64,000 nt of DNA from Bedellia somnulentella (taxonomy: Eukaryota; Arthropoda; Insecta; Lepidoptera; Bedelliidae), in assembly GCA_963576735.1 (NCBI GenBank), contig OY755183.1, positions 9,567,213 to 9,631,212 on the forward strand, in the 5' to 3' direction. The position numbers were made by a program, and so were the translations under genes. Below, piece by piece: positions 24,913 to 35,728 of this stretch. Position 1 is the stretch's first letter. Every line of letters starts with the position of its first letter. Under the pieces are notes generated by a model. The model worked only from the letters and a program-made list of their open reading frames with translations, had not been told where the DNA came from and searched no databases.

Positions 24913-25507
24913 ATTTTCTATAGCTTTGGTTGTATAAGTGAGTTACATCTTAGTTGGCGTGGGGTACATGAGCTACAAGACATCTTCATCATCACAGCTC
25001 ATTTATAACCCCACTGAGAGGACGGCGCCTATCGTTGTTTGTTTAATGCCTCCTACAAATCACGAACACCTTTGAAAACATACACTACATTAGTTGTGGT
25101 TAAACTTTATGTTATGATTATTTGGTGAGTATAAGTACAACAGCCCTGCGATAATAATGAAATTACACAAAATATTTATTGGCTAGTCACATCTGTACCA
25201 CAGGCGAATAGCCTACTTCAGGCGCCAGCCTTTCACACTATTTTTTATTATATTAATTATGTTTTATTATCTAAACAGTGAAGAGAAAGATAATGTATAT
25301 ATTTTTACTTTTTATAAATAAAATATATGTGCAAGTCTAATTTATAACAAAAAATTCAAAAAATTCTTGCAAGTCACTCTAATGTAAAAAAAAATAGAAT
25401 CATTAATTATCATTGATGATGAACACTCTATCACTTAAATGTCTAAGGGACTTTTCTTAGTCATCCCGAAAGAAAATCATAGGATAAGATAGAGTAGTGT
25501 AGTGTGA
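24913..25507. other. Intergenic, no feature seen
   Basis: AT-rich between two retroelement fragments. Confidence 0.5.
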
Positions 25508-26103
25508 CATACATATTCTCACTCCGTTAGTTCCCATTGGGGTAGGCAGAGACTATCGATCGCCACTTTGTACGATCCTGGCAAACCTCTCTGGCTTCGT
25601 TTACATCCATCAATCTTTTCATACATGCTCTTTTATTCTTCATACTGCGGACACCTGCCTTTTTGAGCACATTTTCTATTTGATCCAAATGTGTCCTCCG
25701 AGGTCGTCCTCTACTAACATTACCTTCCACATTGGCTCAATATATCTCTTTCACCAATTTACTGTCATCCATTCTCTCTATGTGCCCAAACCACTCAACA
25801 TTCCTTTTTCTATCTTTCTTACAATATCATCTTTTACACCACACCTTTCACGAATCACATCATTCCTCACACGATCACATAACCTTACATTACACACTTT
25901 TCTGAGGGATCTCATTTCTACTGCATTCACTCTACTTTCATGCTTCTTCTGCCACACCCAACATTCACTGCCATACATAAGCGTAGGAACGAGGACAGCA
26001 TCATGCACAGCCATTCGGGCCTTTTCAGACACCGACTGACTAGACATTAGACTATCCAGTGCTCCATTTACCGCATTACCCTTTTTCACTCTTCTCTCGA
26101 TAT
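25508..26103 (-). repeat. RTE-A copy, 5'-truncated, about 600 bp
   Basis: The minus strand encodes about 200 residues of the RTE-A C-terminal half (VYGS-type region through WRSIVSAYPNGN), with a frameshift near 25790. The tail is short and mutated (CATACATATTCTCACTCC). It shares about nine-tenths of positions with the 8671 copy by eye. Confidence 0.85.
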
Positions 26104-26162
26104 TCTTGCGAGATACGCCTTGTTATATTCAACTCATAATAATCCCACCGTAAACATTCTAT

Positions 26163-27146
26163 AAAAAACCGGCCAAGTGCGAGTCGGATCGCGCACTAAG
26201 GGTTCCGTACTATCATATATATAGAAAATCCCGTTTGTGTGAAAATCATGGGAGCCAAATTAGGTAAGTACATACATATATACTCACGCCATTAATTCCC
26301 ATTGGGGTAGGCAGAGACTATCGATCGCCACTTCGTACGATCCTGACAAACCTCTCTAGCTTCGTTTACATCCATCAATCTTTTCATACATGCTCTTTTA
26401 TTCTTCATACTTCGGACGCCAGCCTTTTTGAGCACACTCTCAATTTGGTCCAAGTGTGTTCTCCGTGGTCGTCCTCTACTAACATTACCATCCACACTAG
26501 CTCTATAGATCCCTTTTACCAATTTTCTATCATCCATCCTCTCTATGTGCCCAAACCATCTCAACATTCCTTTTTCTATCTTTCTTACAATATCATCTTT
26601 CACACCACACTTTTCACAATTAGGTAAGTAATTTGATTTATGACGTTTAAAAATAGAACTACGGGCTAGATCTCATTCAAACCAATTTTCGTTAGTAGTT
26701 TGTATAGTAATACACATCATATATTTTTTTCAGTATTATCATGCCCATATTTTAGAAGTTACGGGGGGGGGGGACACACATTTTAGCACTTTGAAAAAGT
26801 CTCTCGCGCAAACTATTCAGTTTTGAAAAAAATGATATAAGAAACCTCAACATCATTTTCAAATACCTTTTGATAAATACCCCACACGTATAGGTTTGAT
26901 GAAAAAAAAAATTTTGAGTTTCAGTTCTATGTATGGGGAACCCTAAAAATTTTGGTTTTTTTTTCAGATTTTATTTTAAAATCTTAATGCGGTTTACAGA
27001 ATACATCTACGCACCAATTTCCAATAATGTAGTTCTTATAGTTTCGGAATAAACTGGCTGTGACATACGGACGGACGGACGGACAGACAGACATGACGAA
27101 TCTATAAGGGTCCCGTTTTTGCCATTTGGCTACGGAACCCTAAAAA
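26163..27146. repeat. Interspersed repeat with GGGTTCCGTA...TACGGAACCC ends, class uncertain
   Basis: Starts CCGGCCAAGTGCGAGTCGG and GGGTTCCGTAC and ends GGCTACGGAACCCTAAAAA. A (GGAC)n(CAGA)n microsatellite lies at 27067-27093, followed by ATGACGAATCTATAAGGG. I recognise it as a widespread lepidopteran repeat but cannot assign a transposon class. It contains an RTE-A copy at 26271-26617 and an 11-G run at 26763-26773. Confidence 0.7.
26271..26617 (-). mobile_element. RTE-A copy, 347 bp, with 13-bp target duplication
   Basis: Flanked by perfect AATTAGGTAAGTA (26258-26270 and 26618-26630). The minus strand keeps an open frame of about 100 codons matching the end of the RTE-A protein. The tail begins directly at the duplication. 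A recent, heavily 5'-truncated insertion. Confidence 0.9.
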
Positions 27147-27616
27147 CTAGCCAAGTCTCGATAGAGCTGCTTGTTGATCTCTAAAAAGTAATGAAATCTC
27201 TAAAATAAATAGAGCCAAGTCTAAGGTTCCTTACTGCGATTTATTAATAATTTTAATTTTATAATATATATTAATTTTACGTGACTTGGCCGTTGACTTG
27301 TAATTAGTAGATTATGATTAAAGTTTAAGGGAAACATAGAATTAATCACCAGAGTTCTTCCAACTAAAAATAAAGATAGATTGGAATCACAAAAAAATAA
27401 TAAGTGGACTCTACATAATCGGCAAAGAAGTTTAGAATATTTGCATAAATCTGCAAATAACTTAGTAAATAAACTTGTACAAACTAAATGTGTCAAGAAT
27501 GTTAAACGGCCAATAAATCGCAGTAAGGAACCTTAGACTTGGCTCCATTTACTTCAGAGATTACATTACTTTTTAGTGATAAACAAGCAGCTCTATCGAG
27601 ACTTGGCTAGTTTTTT
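27141..27616. mobile_element. MITE-like DNA element with about 105-bp terminal inverted repeats
   Basis: The left arm 27142-27245 (start AAAAACTAGCCAAGTCTCG) and right arm 27512-27616 (end CTTGGCTAGTTTTTT) are inverted repeats with few mismatches, around an AT-rich 266-bp centre. There is no coding capacity. The target duplication is unclear, because the left end abuts another repeat. Confidence 0.75.
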
Positions 27617-28062
27617 ACAGAATGTTTTTGGTGGGATTTCATTTCTTTTTGACAGGACGTAGACTGATTGAATGGTAACATTTTCTTATAATTATATTAT
27701 CTTGTGAAATCAAATAAAAATAAACTCCCTGACTTCTCCAATCTTTAAAATACACGAAAATTTTTTTAAATGTGTAAATAAATACGCTACCGGGATTTAA
27801 AATACAGCCAATGCGCCATCTAGTGACGACTACTGGTACTAATGCTACGTAACGTGAGCGAAGCCGCGGCTAATGCTAGTACATAAATAATAATAATTAT
27901 TGGACTGAATATTTTTATTTATTGAGTAGAATACAGTTAATCGACTACTATTTCTCGTAAATACGCTTATTATAGTTTGGCAGTACTCTTATTATGTTTT
28001 CTCATCAGCGTCACCAGGTAGTCCAGATCTTCCATAAACCTTGTTCTGATAGTTTTTCCTTT

Positions 28063-28437
28063 ATACATACATACATATACTCACGCCATAAGTTCCCATT
28101 GGGGTAGGCAGAGACTATCGATCGCCACTTCGTACGATCCTGACAAACCTCTCAAGCTTCGTTTACATCCATCAATTTTTTCATACATGCTCTTTTATTC
28201 TTCATACTACGGACGCCAGCCTTTTTGAGCACACCTTCAATTTGGTCCAAGTGTGTTCTTCGTGGTCGTCCTCTACTAACATTACCATCCACACATGAGA
28301 TCCCTTTTACCAATTTTCCATCATCCATCCTCTCTATGTGCCCAAACCATCTCAACATTCCTTTTTCTATCTTTCTTACAATATCATCTTTCACACCAAA
28401 CTTTTCACGAATAACACTATTTCTCTCGGTCACATAA
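28063..28437 (-). repeat. RTE-A copy, 5'-truncated
   Basis: The plus strand starts ATACATACATACATATACTC. The minus strand encodes the last 90 or so residues of RTE-A, with a 6-bp deletion (GIYRAS region shortened) and a stop near 28155. Confidence 0.85.
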
Positions 28438-28439
28438 TT

Positions 28440-28762
28440 TTTTTTAAGTGGGCGTTAAAATCTACCTCTGTACCAAATTTCGTCTACCTAGGTCTATGTG
28501 AAGTACTAGTACTATTTTGATGATCAATGAGTCAGTCAGTGTCGAAAATGCGAAACTTTGCATTAGCTTAACTTCGGAATTAATTGATGTACCGACTTGA
28601 AATATTGGATTTCAAGTGTGTGATTACGAATTTCTAGGTGACGAGATGAGAAATTTCAGCGTTTTAATCCTATCCAGCGGTTCCCGAATGGGGCCCTGAA
28701 AATGCGGCGAAACGGTTCCAGAAAAGGATGGTACGACAGTGTTTGCTTCGCGCTCGACTTGT
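28440..28762. repeat. Likely interspersed repeat, unclassified
   Basis: Contains CTGTACCAAATTTCGTC, GATGATCAATGAGTCAGTCA and CTTCGCGCTCGACTT, a type of sequence common in lepidopteran repeats. There is no coding frame. It may continue the repeat that flanks the left side of the RTE-A fragment. Confidence 0.4.
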
Positions 28763-29084
28763 AATAAAGATTTTATAATTGTGTTATATCATAATCTGAT
28801 ATTGTTGCAATAACCTGTTGCATATCAATCTAAGGGCTTTGATTTAATAATCTATTCTGATTAAATTACAAAAGTTACACCAAACCAATTACATGTTTCT
28901 CACATAATCCCAAGTAGCTTAAGTTTTATCATGTAACACAATATCTATTTCATTAAATATTACTCAAAGAAAATTGATCCGATTACACACAAAGTAATAT
29001 ATAGTGAGCATTAGTTCTATGTAGTGAGTGCCTGAAACTAGTAATAACACTACCACTTCTTATAACGGATTTATTAAATAGTTA

Positions 29085-29312
29085 TTGCCGTATAGTGCCT
29101 GCTTAGAATGTCACTACCCCCACGGGTGTCGTAAGAGGCGACTAACATTATGGGGCTTTTTGGTCGATGCCGTTGAAGACCTTGCACCAACAATACTTTA
29201 TTTCTACCATCTAGTACCCTATCAACTTCCAAATGTGGCTGAGGAGTGTCTAGCTTTGAAGCTCTGGCTAACCCTTCTTGGAATTTATGGCCGTGAGAAT
29301 ATGTATGTATGT
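29085..29312 (+). repeat. SINE-A copy, diverged
   Basis: Starts GCCGTATAGTGCCTGC, shows GTAAGAGGCGACTAAC, and ends GGCCGTGAGAATATG(TATG)n. Confidence 0.78.
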
Positions 29313-30194
29313 TATTGATGAAACAAGGTGGACTGACGATTTGGCGAATGTTGCGCGAAACCAATGGCAGCACAGGACGGCTTAGGTCTAGCAGTTAAGT
29401 TCTATTGTGTGATGATTAAGTTGAAACTAATCATTTCTGAAACATTGTGACGTGGGGTCATACATAGACTATGATGGTGATTATATGGATTTATTTAACA
29501 TAGACATATACCATTTTTTATGTTTTTATATGCATAGCATATACGTATTGTTACATATACGTGCGCGCTATAAGCGCTCTTTCCGTTTCTTATCACTATA
29601 ATAATTAAATTTATAAATTCCGTGTCGTAATAAACTGGTAAAATATACACCACGATGTTTTTCCTTAAGAGAGACTTCATCGGTTGCAAACGCATTCGAA
29701 ACCTGACTTTATGAAAAACAGTAAAAAGATGTAAAACAAACCTAAAGTTTAGTATCACTCACAAATTCTATATAAATATATTTTCTTAAAACTTAGCAAT
29801 ATTCCTAACAGAATATTGTTCTTCGACGCAGTGTACCATAAGTGCACATGCTTGTACAATTTAAATTTAAGGCAAATTTTCAAAACGAGCAACTGATATT
29901 ACCACCTTTCCAAGTATTGCTGCAGAGTACAAAGACGACGAATAGTTTTAACAAAAGTATGCTTAAGAAGTATGGTGTCCACACGCATGTCACTAGTATC
30001 ATCGTGACTCAAAGAGTATCGACAAAACACTTTCGTACGTTCACTTAACCAGTGAGTCGTGCGCACACCTGTATATTCTATCTACAATAATTGTATGATT
30101 ATTATTATATACAGGCTGGCGCAACAACTATGCCTGTATAAAGACCACGGCATATTTAATACTACTTACTTTTAAATAAAAAACTCATCGTTCT
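29313..30194. other. Intergenic, no feature seen
   Basis: AT-rich; open frames at 29495-29758 and 29842-30048 have no motifs. Confidence 0.5.
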
Positions 30195-30375
30195 GGCCGT
30201 AAGTCTCTGAAGGGTTGGCAGAGGTACTAAAATGTCTGAACATCACGTGACCTTGTAATTTGGTGTTCAGAGTACCCTCATTGCTTAAGAGAAGATTGGC
30301 GTAGACCCGACTAAGGATTTGAACTCACGTCCCCCACAAGAGAAACGGTGGTGTTACTCATGAGCTGTCGAGGTC
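30195..30375 (-). repeat. SINE-B copy with internal deletion
   Basis: The 3' end (GGCCGTAAGTCTCTGAAGGG) and head (GGATTTGAACTCACG) are present; about 150 bases between them are lost. Confidence 0.7.
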
Positions 30376-31514
30376 ATACTACTTGATGTTGAATAAAAAA
30401 TACAATGCAGTTGCACCTCCGATTCAAGAACCCCGTACTAGTCAACTGTATTGTGTTGAGGATACTTTCAATATGTAAATCAATTAATTACAATAATAAA
30501 AGAGTAGTTTTAAAGGCAATTCAAAATTTGAAGGCATATTAAAAACTTAATATTTCACAATAATCCGCATACCGAAAGTAAACAAAAATATAAGAAAAAA
30601 ATATTGAACATTTTCATTTCTGAGACGTTGAAACTATATACATACATATATGTAGCCACGTTATCCTATAAATCGGTGTTTTTCTACAAAAGTCTGTTGG
30701 ATAACGGGGCTTATAAGAAGTATACGTATTAATAAAATTGTATTAATGTAAGTTTATTATTTTATTTCTTTAAATGTTTCCAACGCTTGAATTGTAGTTT
30801 CTTTTTTATTCCGTAGCATGAGTATGGCAAAATATCCTTATAGATTCCCCATGGCTAGCTTTATCTCTTCGTGAAAATTAAACACCACGTGTAAGTTATA
30901 CTACATAAGCGTTATGTCGTTTAAATTACTGTACTCATCATGTTCCCTAAACATATATTATATCTAATTGGTCAGTCAAAACCACCTGTATAAGTAGTGG
31001 CGATATTGTCGCTACACAAAGTTTTATTGAGGCCGATCGCCACAGCCGATAACCACGGCAGCTGCCATCGCACGACCAGTATCCGGCAATACAATACCAT
31101 CGAACTCTTTGAGATGGGTGTTTGAAATATTCAATACTGGTTTTCGTACAATTTCATTCACTTCTAGAAAGGGACTCTTGGGTTTGTGTTACTATATTTT
31201 ACTGTTTTTTTTTCTCAGACAGTTCAGCCAGTATTATAGTATAGTATTATGTCGGTATGTTTGTAGAACTTGCATAGTAGGTTGATCTCCAATAATATTA
31301 TTTTATATATCGTCATATTTTCACGTTAAATGGAACTTACAGAATTTCTTCCGATATTTATTTTATTGTATTTTTTAATATTACTGCCTTATACGGCATG
31401 TTGGTGCAAGGTTTGTAGCAGATACTTGCACCAACAATAGTTAGTATATTTACATTGAATGATACTTGCAAAATATCTTCTTATGTTAATTTAATTTGCA
31501 TTTTCATAATATTA
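30376..31514. other. Intergenic, no feature seen
   Basis: AT-rich, apart from a mixed-composition stretch at 31020-31110 (GGCCGATCGCCACAGCCG) of unknown meaning. Confidence 0.45.
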
Positions 31515-31757
31515 AGAATAAAGCTGCACTTACAATAATTAAGTCACATGATTAGTCTGAAATAGATTAAAAATCCATTTTAGTTACAAACATTAGTTAA
31601 AAACCATCAACAGTTACGTTTTGGAGGCATTCTGTTTTTCTGGAAAATAATCCTAACCGCATACTACGTTACTACGCAACATTAGCAATATTATCTTTTT
31701 TGAGAGGTTTAGTTATACATGACATACATACTTACATTTAATCACAGTCATAAACCT
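31515..31757. repeat. Duplicated segment, copy 1 (with SINE insertion)
   Basis: About 240 bases nearly identical to 35448-35690 (for example GACGTTTTGGAGGCATTCTG-type and ACTACGTTACTACGCAACAT stretches). It continues after the SINE/LINE nest at 34248-34290. Confidence 0.85.
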
Positions 31758-31770
31758 TTATGTGTATTTT

Positions 31771-31844
31771 TGCCGTGTAGTGTCGGTTTAGAATAGCACT
31801 ACCCCATTTCTTCCGGTGGGTGTACGTAAGAGGCGACTAACGGT
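31771..31844 (+). repeat. SINE-A, 5' part, split by the RTE-F insertion
   Basis: Begins GCCGTGTAGTGTCGG and runs to the target duplication. The rest of the same copy continues at 34062. Together they form one element flanked by GTCATAAACCT on both sides (31747-31757 and 34248-34258). Confidence 0.85.
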
Positions 31845-34061
31845 CATCATCATCATCATCATCATCAGCCCACACTCGTCCACTGCTGGACATAGGCATC
31901 TCCCATGGCGCGCCACCTCTTCCTATCCTCGGCCAGCCTCATCCAACCACTCCCGGCCACCTGCTTTAGGTCGTCGGTCCAGCGGGCTGGAGGGCGCCCC
32001 ACACTGCGTCTGCCAGTGCGTGGTCTCCACTCAAGAACACGTCTTCCCCAGCGGTTATCGGTTCTTCGGCAGATGTGACCAGCCCACTGCCACTTCAAAT
32101 TGCTGATCCGATGAGCTACGTCGGCCACTTTAGTTCTCTGTCGGATCACGTCATTTCTGATGCGATCCAACAGAGTGATGCCGAGCATAGCTCGCTCCAT
32201 CACTCTTTGAGTGACTTTGAATTGGTGGACTAGTCCAGCCGTGAGTGTCCACGTTTCCGCACCATACGTTAACACTGGCAGGACGCACTGGTTGAAAACC
32301 TTAGTCTTCAGACATTGTGGGATGGCCGAGGAGAAGATATGCCGAAGTTTTCCAAAAGCAGCCCAGCCCAGCTGGATGCGTCTTGCAGCCTCTTTGTCGA
32401 AGTTGTTTCTACCGAGTCGTAGCGTCTGACCTAGGTAGACGTACTCCGGCACAACTTCGAGCTCTGCTCCCTCGACAAGAACTGGTCTTGGCTGAACAAG
32501 ACGATTGAACATGATTTTCGTCTTGTCCAAGTTCATGCCAAGCCCCACTCGCCGAGAGGCTGAGTTTAGGCTACTAATCATCCCGCCGAGATCCTCCAGC
32601 GTTTCTGCCATAACGACTATGTCGTCCGCAAACCTGAGGTGTGAGATGTACTCGCCGTTGACACATATACCTTTTCCGTTCCAGTTCATCATCTTGAAGA
32701 CGTCCTCCAACGCATTCGTGAACAGTTTCGGGGATATGACATCCCCCTGTCTCACCCCTCGCTGCAGTTGGATGGGTTCCGTCTTTTGATCCTGTACTTG
32801 GACGGTCATGGTCGCAGCATTGTACAAGTGTCTCAACACCTCAATGTAGCGCCAGTCGATTCGGCAACGCTGTAAGGATTGTAGAACAGCCCAGGTTTCG
32901 ATGGAGTCGAAGGCTTTTTCATAGTCCACGAATACTAGACACAGCGGCTGATTATACTCTTCGGTTTTCTGTATAATCTGCCGTACTGTGTGTATGTGGT
33001 CTACGGTGCTAAAGCCTTTTCGAAACCCAGCCTGCTCCACGGGCTGGAACTCGTCGAACCTCTGGGCAAGACGATTCGAGATGACCCGTGAGAACAGCTT
33101 ATATACGTGGCTCAAGAGCGCGATCGGTCTGTAGTTCTTGAGAAGGGTTTTATCTCCTTTTTTGAAGAACAAGACCACGACGCTCTCGCTCCACGCCTCC
33201 GGAATAGTTCCACTGTAGATGACGTTGTTAAACAGATCTTCCAGGGCTCTCAGTACAGGTGTACCTCCTGCCCTTAGAAGCTCTGTCGTTACCCCGTCAT
33301 CACCCGGAGCTTTGCTGTTTTTAAGCTGTCTCAGGGCCGATCTTATCTCGTCCAGGTCGACGTCTGGGATATCTTCGGTGAAGTGGCGAGTTAATGGAGC
33401 TCTGGGGTCGGTGTCGTGTTCCTCAGGTGGTGCGGCATGACTGGCATATAGCCTTCCGTAGAAGTTCTCAACTTCACGGAGAAGCTCCGGCTTCGAGACA
33501 ACGATCCTGCCGTCTTCCCTCTTAAGCTTCGTCAGCTGGCTTCGTCCAAGCTGCTGACTGAACACTTTGGACCCCCGGTTTCGCTCTATGGCCTCTTCGA
33601 TGAGGCGCGTATTAAAGCTCCGGAGATCTCGTCGAATCAGCTTTTTAATGTGCTTGGACAGAACCCGATGCTGCGATGAATGCTCTTGAGTATACGGCAG
33701 TTCGCGTCTTTGTCTCATAAGCTCTAGAGTCTCCTGGGAAAGCTTCGACTCCTTGCCATCGCGCCGCGTTTTAAAATGTCTGTGGCCCACTTCACGTAGA
33801 GCTCCTATCAACTGGTTGGCCTTCTCGTTAACGTCGTCTGTGGTTTCCAGCGAGTCGAAACGGTTCTGTAGGTCCATTTGGAAGTTCTCGCTCCCAGATA
33901 GCAATTGGCGCAGGTTAGGGCGAAGAGTAGATCTCATAAGACGTTTGCGCTCGAGCTTGTAGTTGATACTTAGAGTGCCTCTGACAAGTCGGTGATCGCT
34001 TCCGGTATTAAACCTGCTAATCACTGAGACATCTCTAAATATGTGTCGCTTATCCGTATAT
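31845..34061 (-). mobile_element. Second RTE-type LINE (RTE-F), inserted inside a SINE-A copy
   Basis: It is flanked by the perfect 11-bp duplication CGACTAACGGT (31834-31844 and 34062-34072). This is SINE-A sequence, so the LINE landed inside a SINE. The 3' tail is (TGA)n, seen on the plus strand as CATCATCAT at 31845-31867. The copy is 5'-truncated within the endonuclease domain. It differs from RTE-A in protein sequence, in tail repeat and in having FADD rather than YADD. Confidence 0.9.
31865..34024 (-). CDS. RTE-F reverse transcriptase ORF, 719 aa, N-terminally truncated
   Basis: A single long open frame. It begins near the end of an apurinic-type endonuclease domain (GSDHRLVRGTL), followed by a linker of about 200 residues with Arg-rich helices. 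The RT domain shows NSKAPGDDGV, NYRPIALLSHVYKLFSRVI, FVDYEKAFDSIE (motif A), LQRGVRQGDVISPKLF (motif B), LRFADDIVVMA (catalytic FADD), LDKTKIMF and VYLGQTL. The C-terminus has WQWAGHICRR and SVGRPPARWTDDLKQVAG. This RT and tail are those of RTE/BovB-like LINEs. The intact frame implies a young insertion. It is GC-rich relative to its surroundings. Confidence 0.9.
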   Translation of the reverse strand: MISRFNTGSDHRLVRGTLSINYKLERKRLMRSTLRPNLRQLLSGSENFQMDLQNRFDSLETTDDVNEKANQLIGALREVGHRHFKTRRDGKESKLSQETLELMRQRRELPYTQEHSSQHRVLSKHIKKLIRRDLRSFNTRLIEEAIERNRGSKVFSQQLGRSQLTKLKREDGRIVVSKPELLREVENFYGRLYASHAAPPEEHDTDPRAPLTRHFTEDIPDVDLDEIRSALRQLKNSKAPGDDGVTTELLRAGGTPVLRALEDLFNNVIYSGTIPEAWSESVVVLFFKKGDKTLLKNYRPIALLSHVYKLFSRVISNRLAQRFDEFQPVEQAGFRKGFSTVDHIHTVRQIIQKTEEYNQPLCLVFVDYEKAFDSIETWAVLQSLQRCRIDWRYIEVLRHLYNAATMTVQVQDQKTEPIQLQRGVRQGDVISPKLFTNALEDVFKMMNWNGKGICVNGEYISHLRFADDIVVMAETLEDLGGMISSLNSASRRVGLGMNLDKTKIMFNRLVQPRPVLVEGAELEVVPEYVYLGQTLRLGRNNFDKEAARRIQLGWAAFGKLRHIFSSAIPQCLKTKVFNQCVLPVLTYGAETWTLTAGLVHQFKVTQRVMERAMLGITLLDRIRNDVIRQRTKVADVAHRISNLKWQWAGHICRRTDNRWGRRVLEWRPRTGRRSVGRPPARWTDDLKQVAGSGWMRLAEDRKRWRAMGDAYVQQWTSVG

Positions 34062-34247
34062 CGACTAACGGTATGGGGCTTTTAAGGGATTTTTGGGCGA
34101 TGTGGTTGGAGACCCATCACCAACAACCTTTATTTTTACTATCTTTTCCCCACTCAAATTTCCAAAAGTGGCTGAGGAATTTCTAATTCTTTAGCTCTGG
34201 CTACCCCTTCCTGGGATTTATAGCCGTATATGTATGTATAAATGTGT
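34062..34247 (+). repeat. SINE-A, 3' part, split by the RTE-F insertion
   Basis: Continuation from 31844, repeating the 11-bp target site and ending TATAGCCG-TATATGTATG. The tail is slightly shortened, lacking the TGAG after GCCG. Confidence 0.85.
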
Positions 34248-34290
34248 GTCATAAACCTCAATAAAATAATATACTCTCTTATAGGATAGA
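34248..34290. repeat. Duplicated segment, copy 1, right part
   Basis: GTCATAAACCTCAATAAAAT and ACTCTCTTATA continue the segment interrupted at 31757. Similarity to the other copy ends near 34290. Confidence 0.8.
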
Positions 34291-34641
34291 CAATTCATGT
34301 AAAACAAAGACCTCTAGGATAACCTTTATACATACGTATGTAATGTTGTTTCAGAATACATAAAGCACTTACATATTTTAGTGATTCGTTCATACAAAAC
34401 GTACAAAGAAATGGCTTTCAACGTGTTTACTAACAATGGAGTAATTTGCATTGATATTTGTAATTACAATAAGACGGTCTACATACCAGATAGCATAGTC
34501 GTGTGATGTTCTAATTCATTTCTTGTGATGGAGAACAACTGTACATACATACCTGAGATATGAGTTAATTACCTAGCATTAAAGCATATCTCTAAAAGTG
34601 TGAGAGTCCAGTTTCATCAAAATGTTAATTTTTGTTATTCT

Positions 34642-34790
34642 TACCTATACTCCTGGCTGTAAATCCCAAAAAAGCGTAGTCAAAACTTCAGAATAATAAA
34701 TTTCTAAGCCACTTTTGGAGGATAAATGAGAAATAATTATAATATAAAGTTTGTGGTTGGCGACGCGTCACTCAGCGCCTCTCAGCCAAA
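34642..34790 (-). repeat. SINE-A 3' half, diverged
   Basis: ATACTCCTGGCTGTAAATCC through GTTTGTGGTTGGCGACG. Confidence 0.65.
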
Positions 34791-35447
34791 AATCTCTTAA
34801 TAACTAGCAAGAAGTTTTTGACATCTCTAGAAAATAAATACACTACGTCGCTTGCTGAAAGATGAGCAAATCGCTAAAACACTAAAACCTAAATATAATA
34901 ATCAATGCTCTTGCTTGAATGAAGCATGTGGTAACAGTAATGGCATCTTCCATTCACTTACCGACACTCATTTTCATACAGGTTACGCAATACCCAAAAT
35001 AAGCTGACTATGGCTGGTCCAACCACTTACACCTTTCTTTATGAAGAACCAATCGTACTGGTCTTGGTGTTTTTGAATAATTTACAGTGAAAATAAAAGT
35101 AGTTATTTGGCGAACACATTTATTTTTTTAATGTTTACGCGTTTATTCGTCATCTCATCGGACACAAAACAACACTAAAATGATGGACATTTTTTTTTTA
35201 TTTAAAATATATACAAGAAAAATATATGCGGGGAAAAAAGCGGGCACTTATGGGATGGACGCTTTGTAAGGGATTATTGGGCGATTATTATTATTTGATT
35301 AGTGACAGTATTATCACAGCCATGTCTTCTTCAATTACCGCGGAGCTTAAATTGAATCAATTAGAAAGAAAGGAACAAAGCAAATCTTTATTCGCTGCTG
35401 CAAATTAACATAATACGATGGATACAAACAAATATTCTCATAATATG
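34791..35447. other. Intergenic, no feature seen
   Basis: AT-rich spacer between a SINE-A fragment and the second copy of the duplicated segment. Confidence 0.5.
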
Positions 35448-35728
35448 AATAATAGCTGCAATTACAATAATCAAGTCACATGATTAGTCTGAAATAGATT
35501 AAAAATCTATTTCAGTTACAAACATTAGTTAAAAACCATCAACAGTGACGTTTTGGAGGCATTCTGTTTTTCTGGAAAATAATCCTAACCGCATACTACG
35601 TTACTACGCAACATTAGCAATATTATCTTTTTTGAGAGGTTTAGTTATACATACATACATACTTACATTTAATCACAGTCATAAACCTCAATAAAATAAT
35701 AAACTCTCTTATAAGAAAGGCACTTACT
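35448..35728. repeat. Duplicated segment, copy 2 (empty site)
   Basis: The same sequence as 31515-31757 plus 34248-34290, but uninterrupted. The TSD target GTCATAAACCT occurs once (35681-35691). Confidence 0.85.

Noticed and set aside
25680..26039. 119-codon plus-strand frame
   Set aside because: It is the antisense of the RTE-A coding sequence; the biological frame is on the minus strand.
26763..26773. Run of 11 G as a regulatory or G-quadruplex site
   Set aside because: It is a single homopolymer inside a transposable repeat and may vary by sequencing error.
32211..33962. Several plus-strand frames over RTE-F
   Set aside because: Antisense shadows of the 719-codon RT frame.
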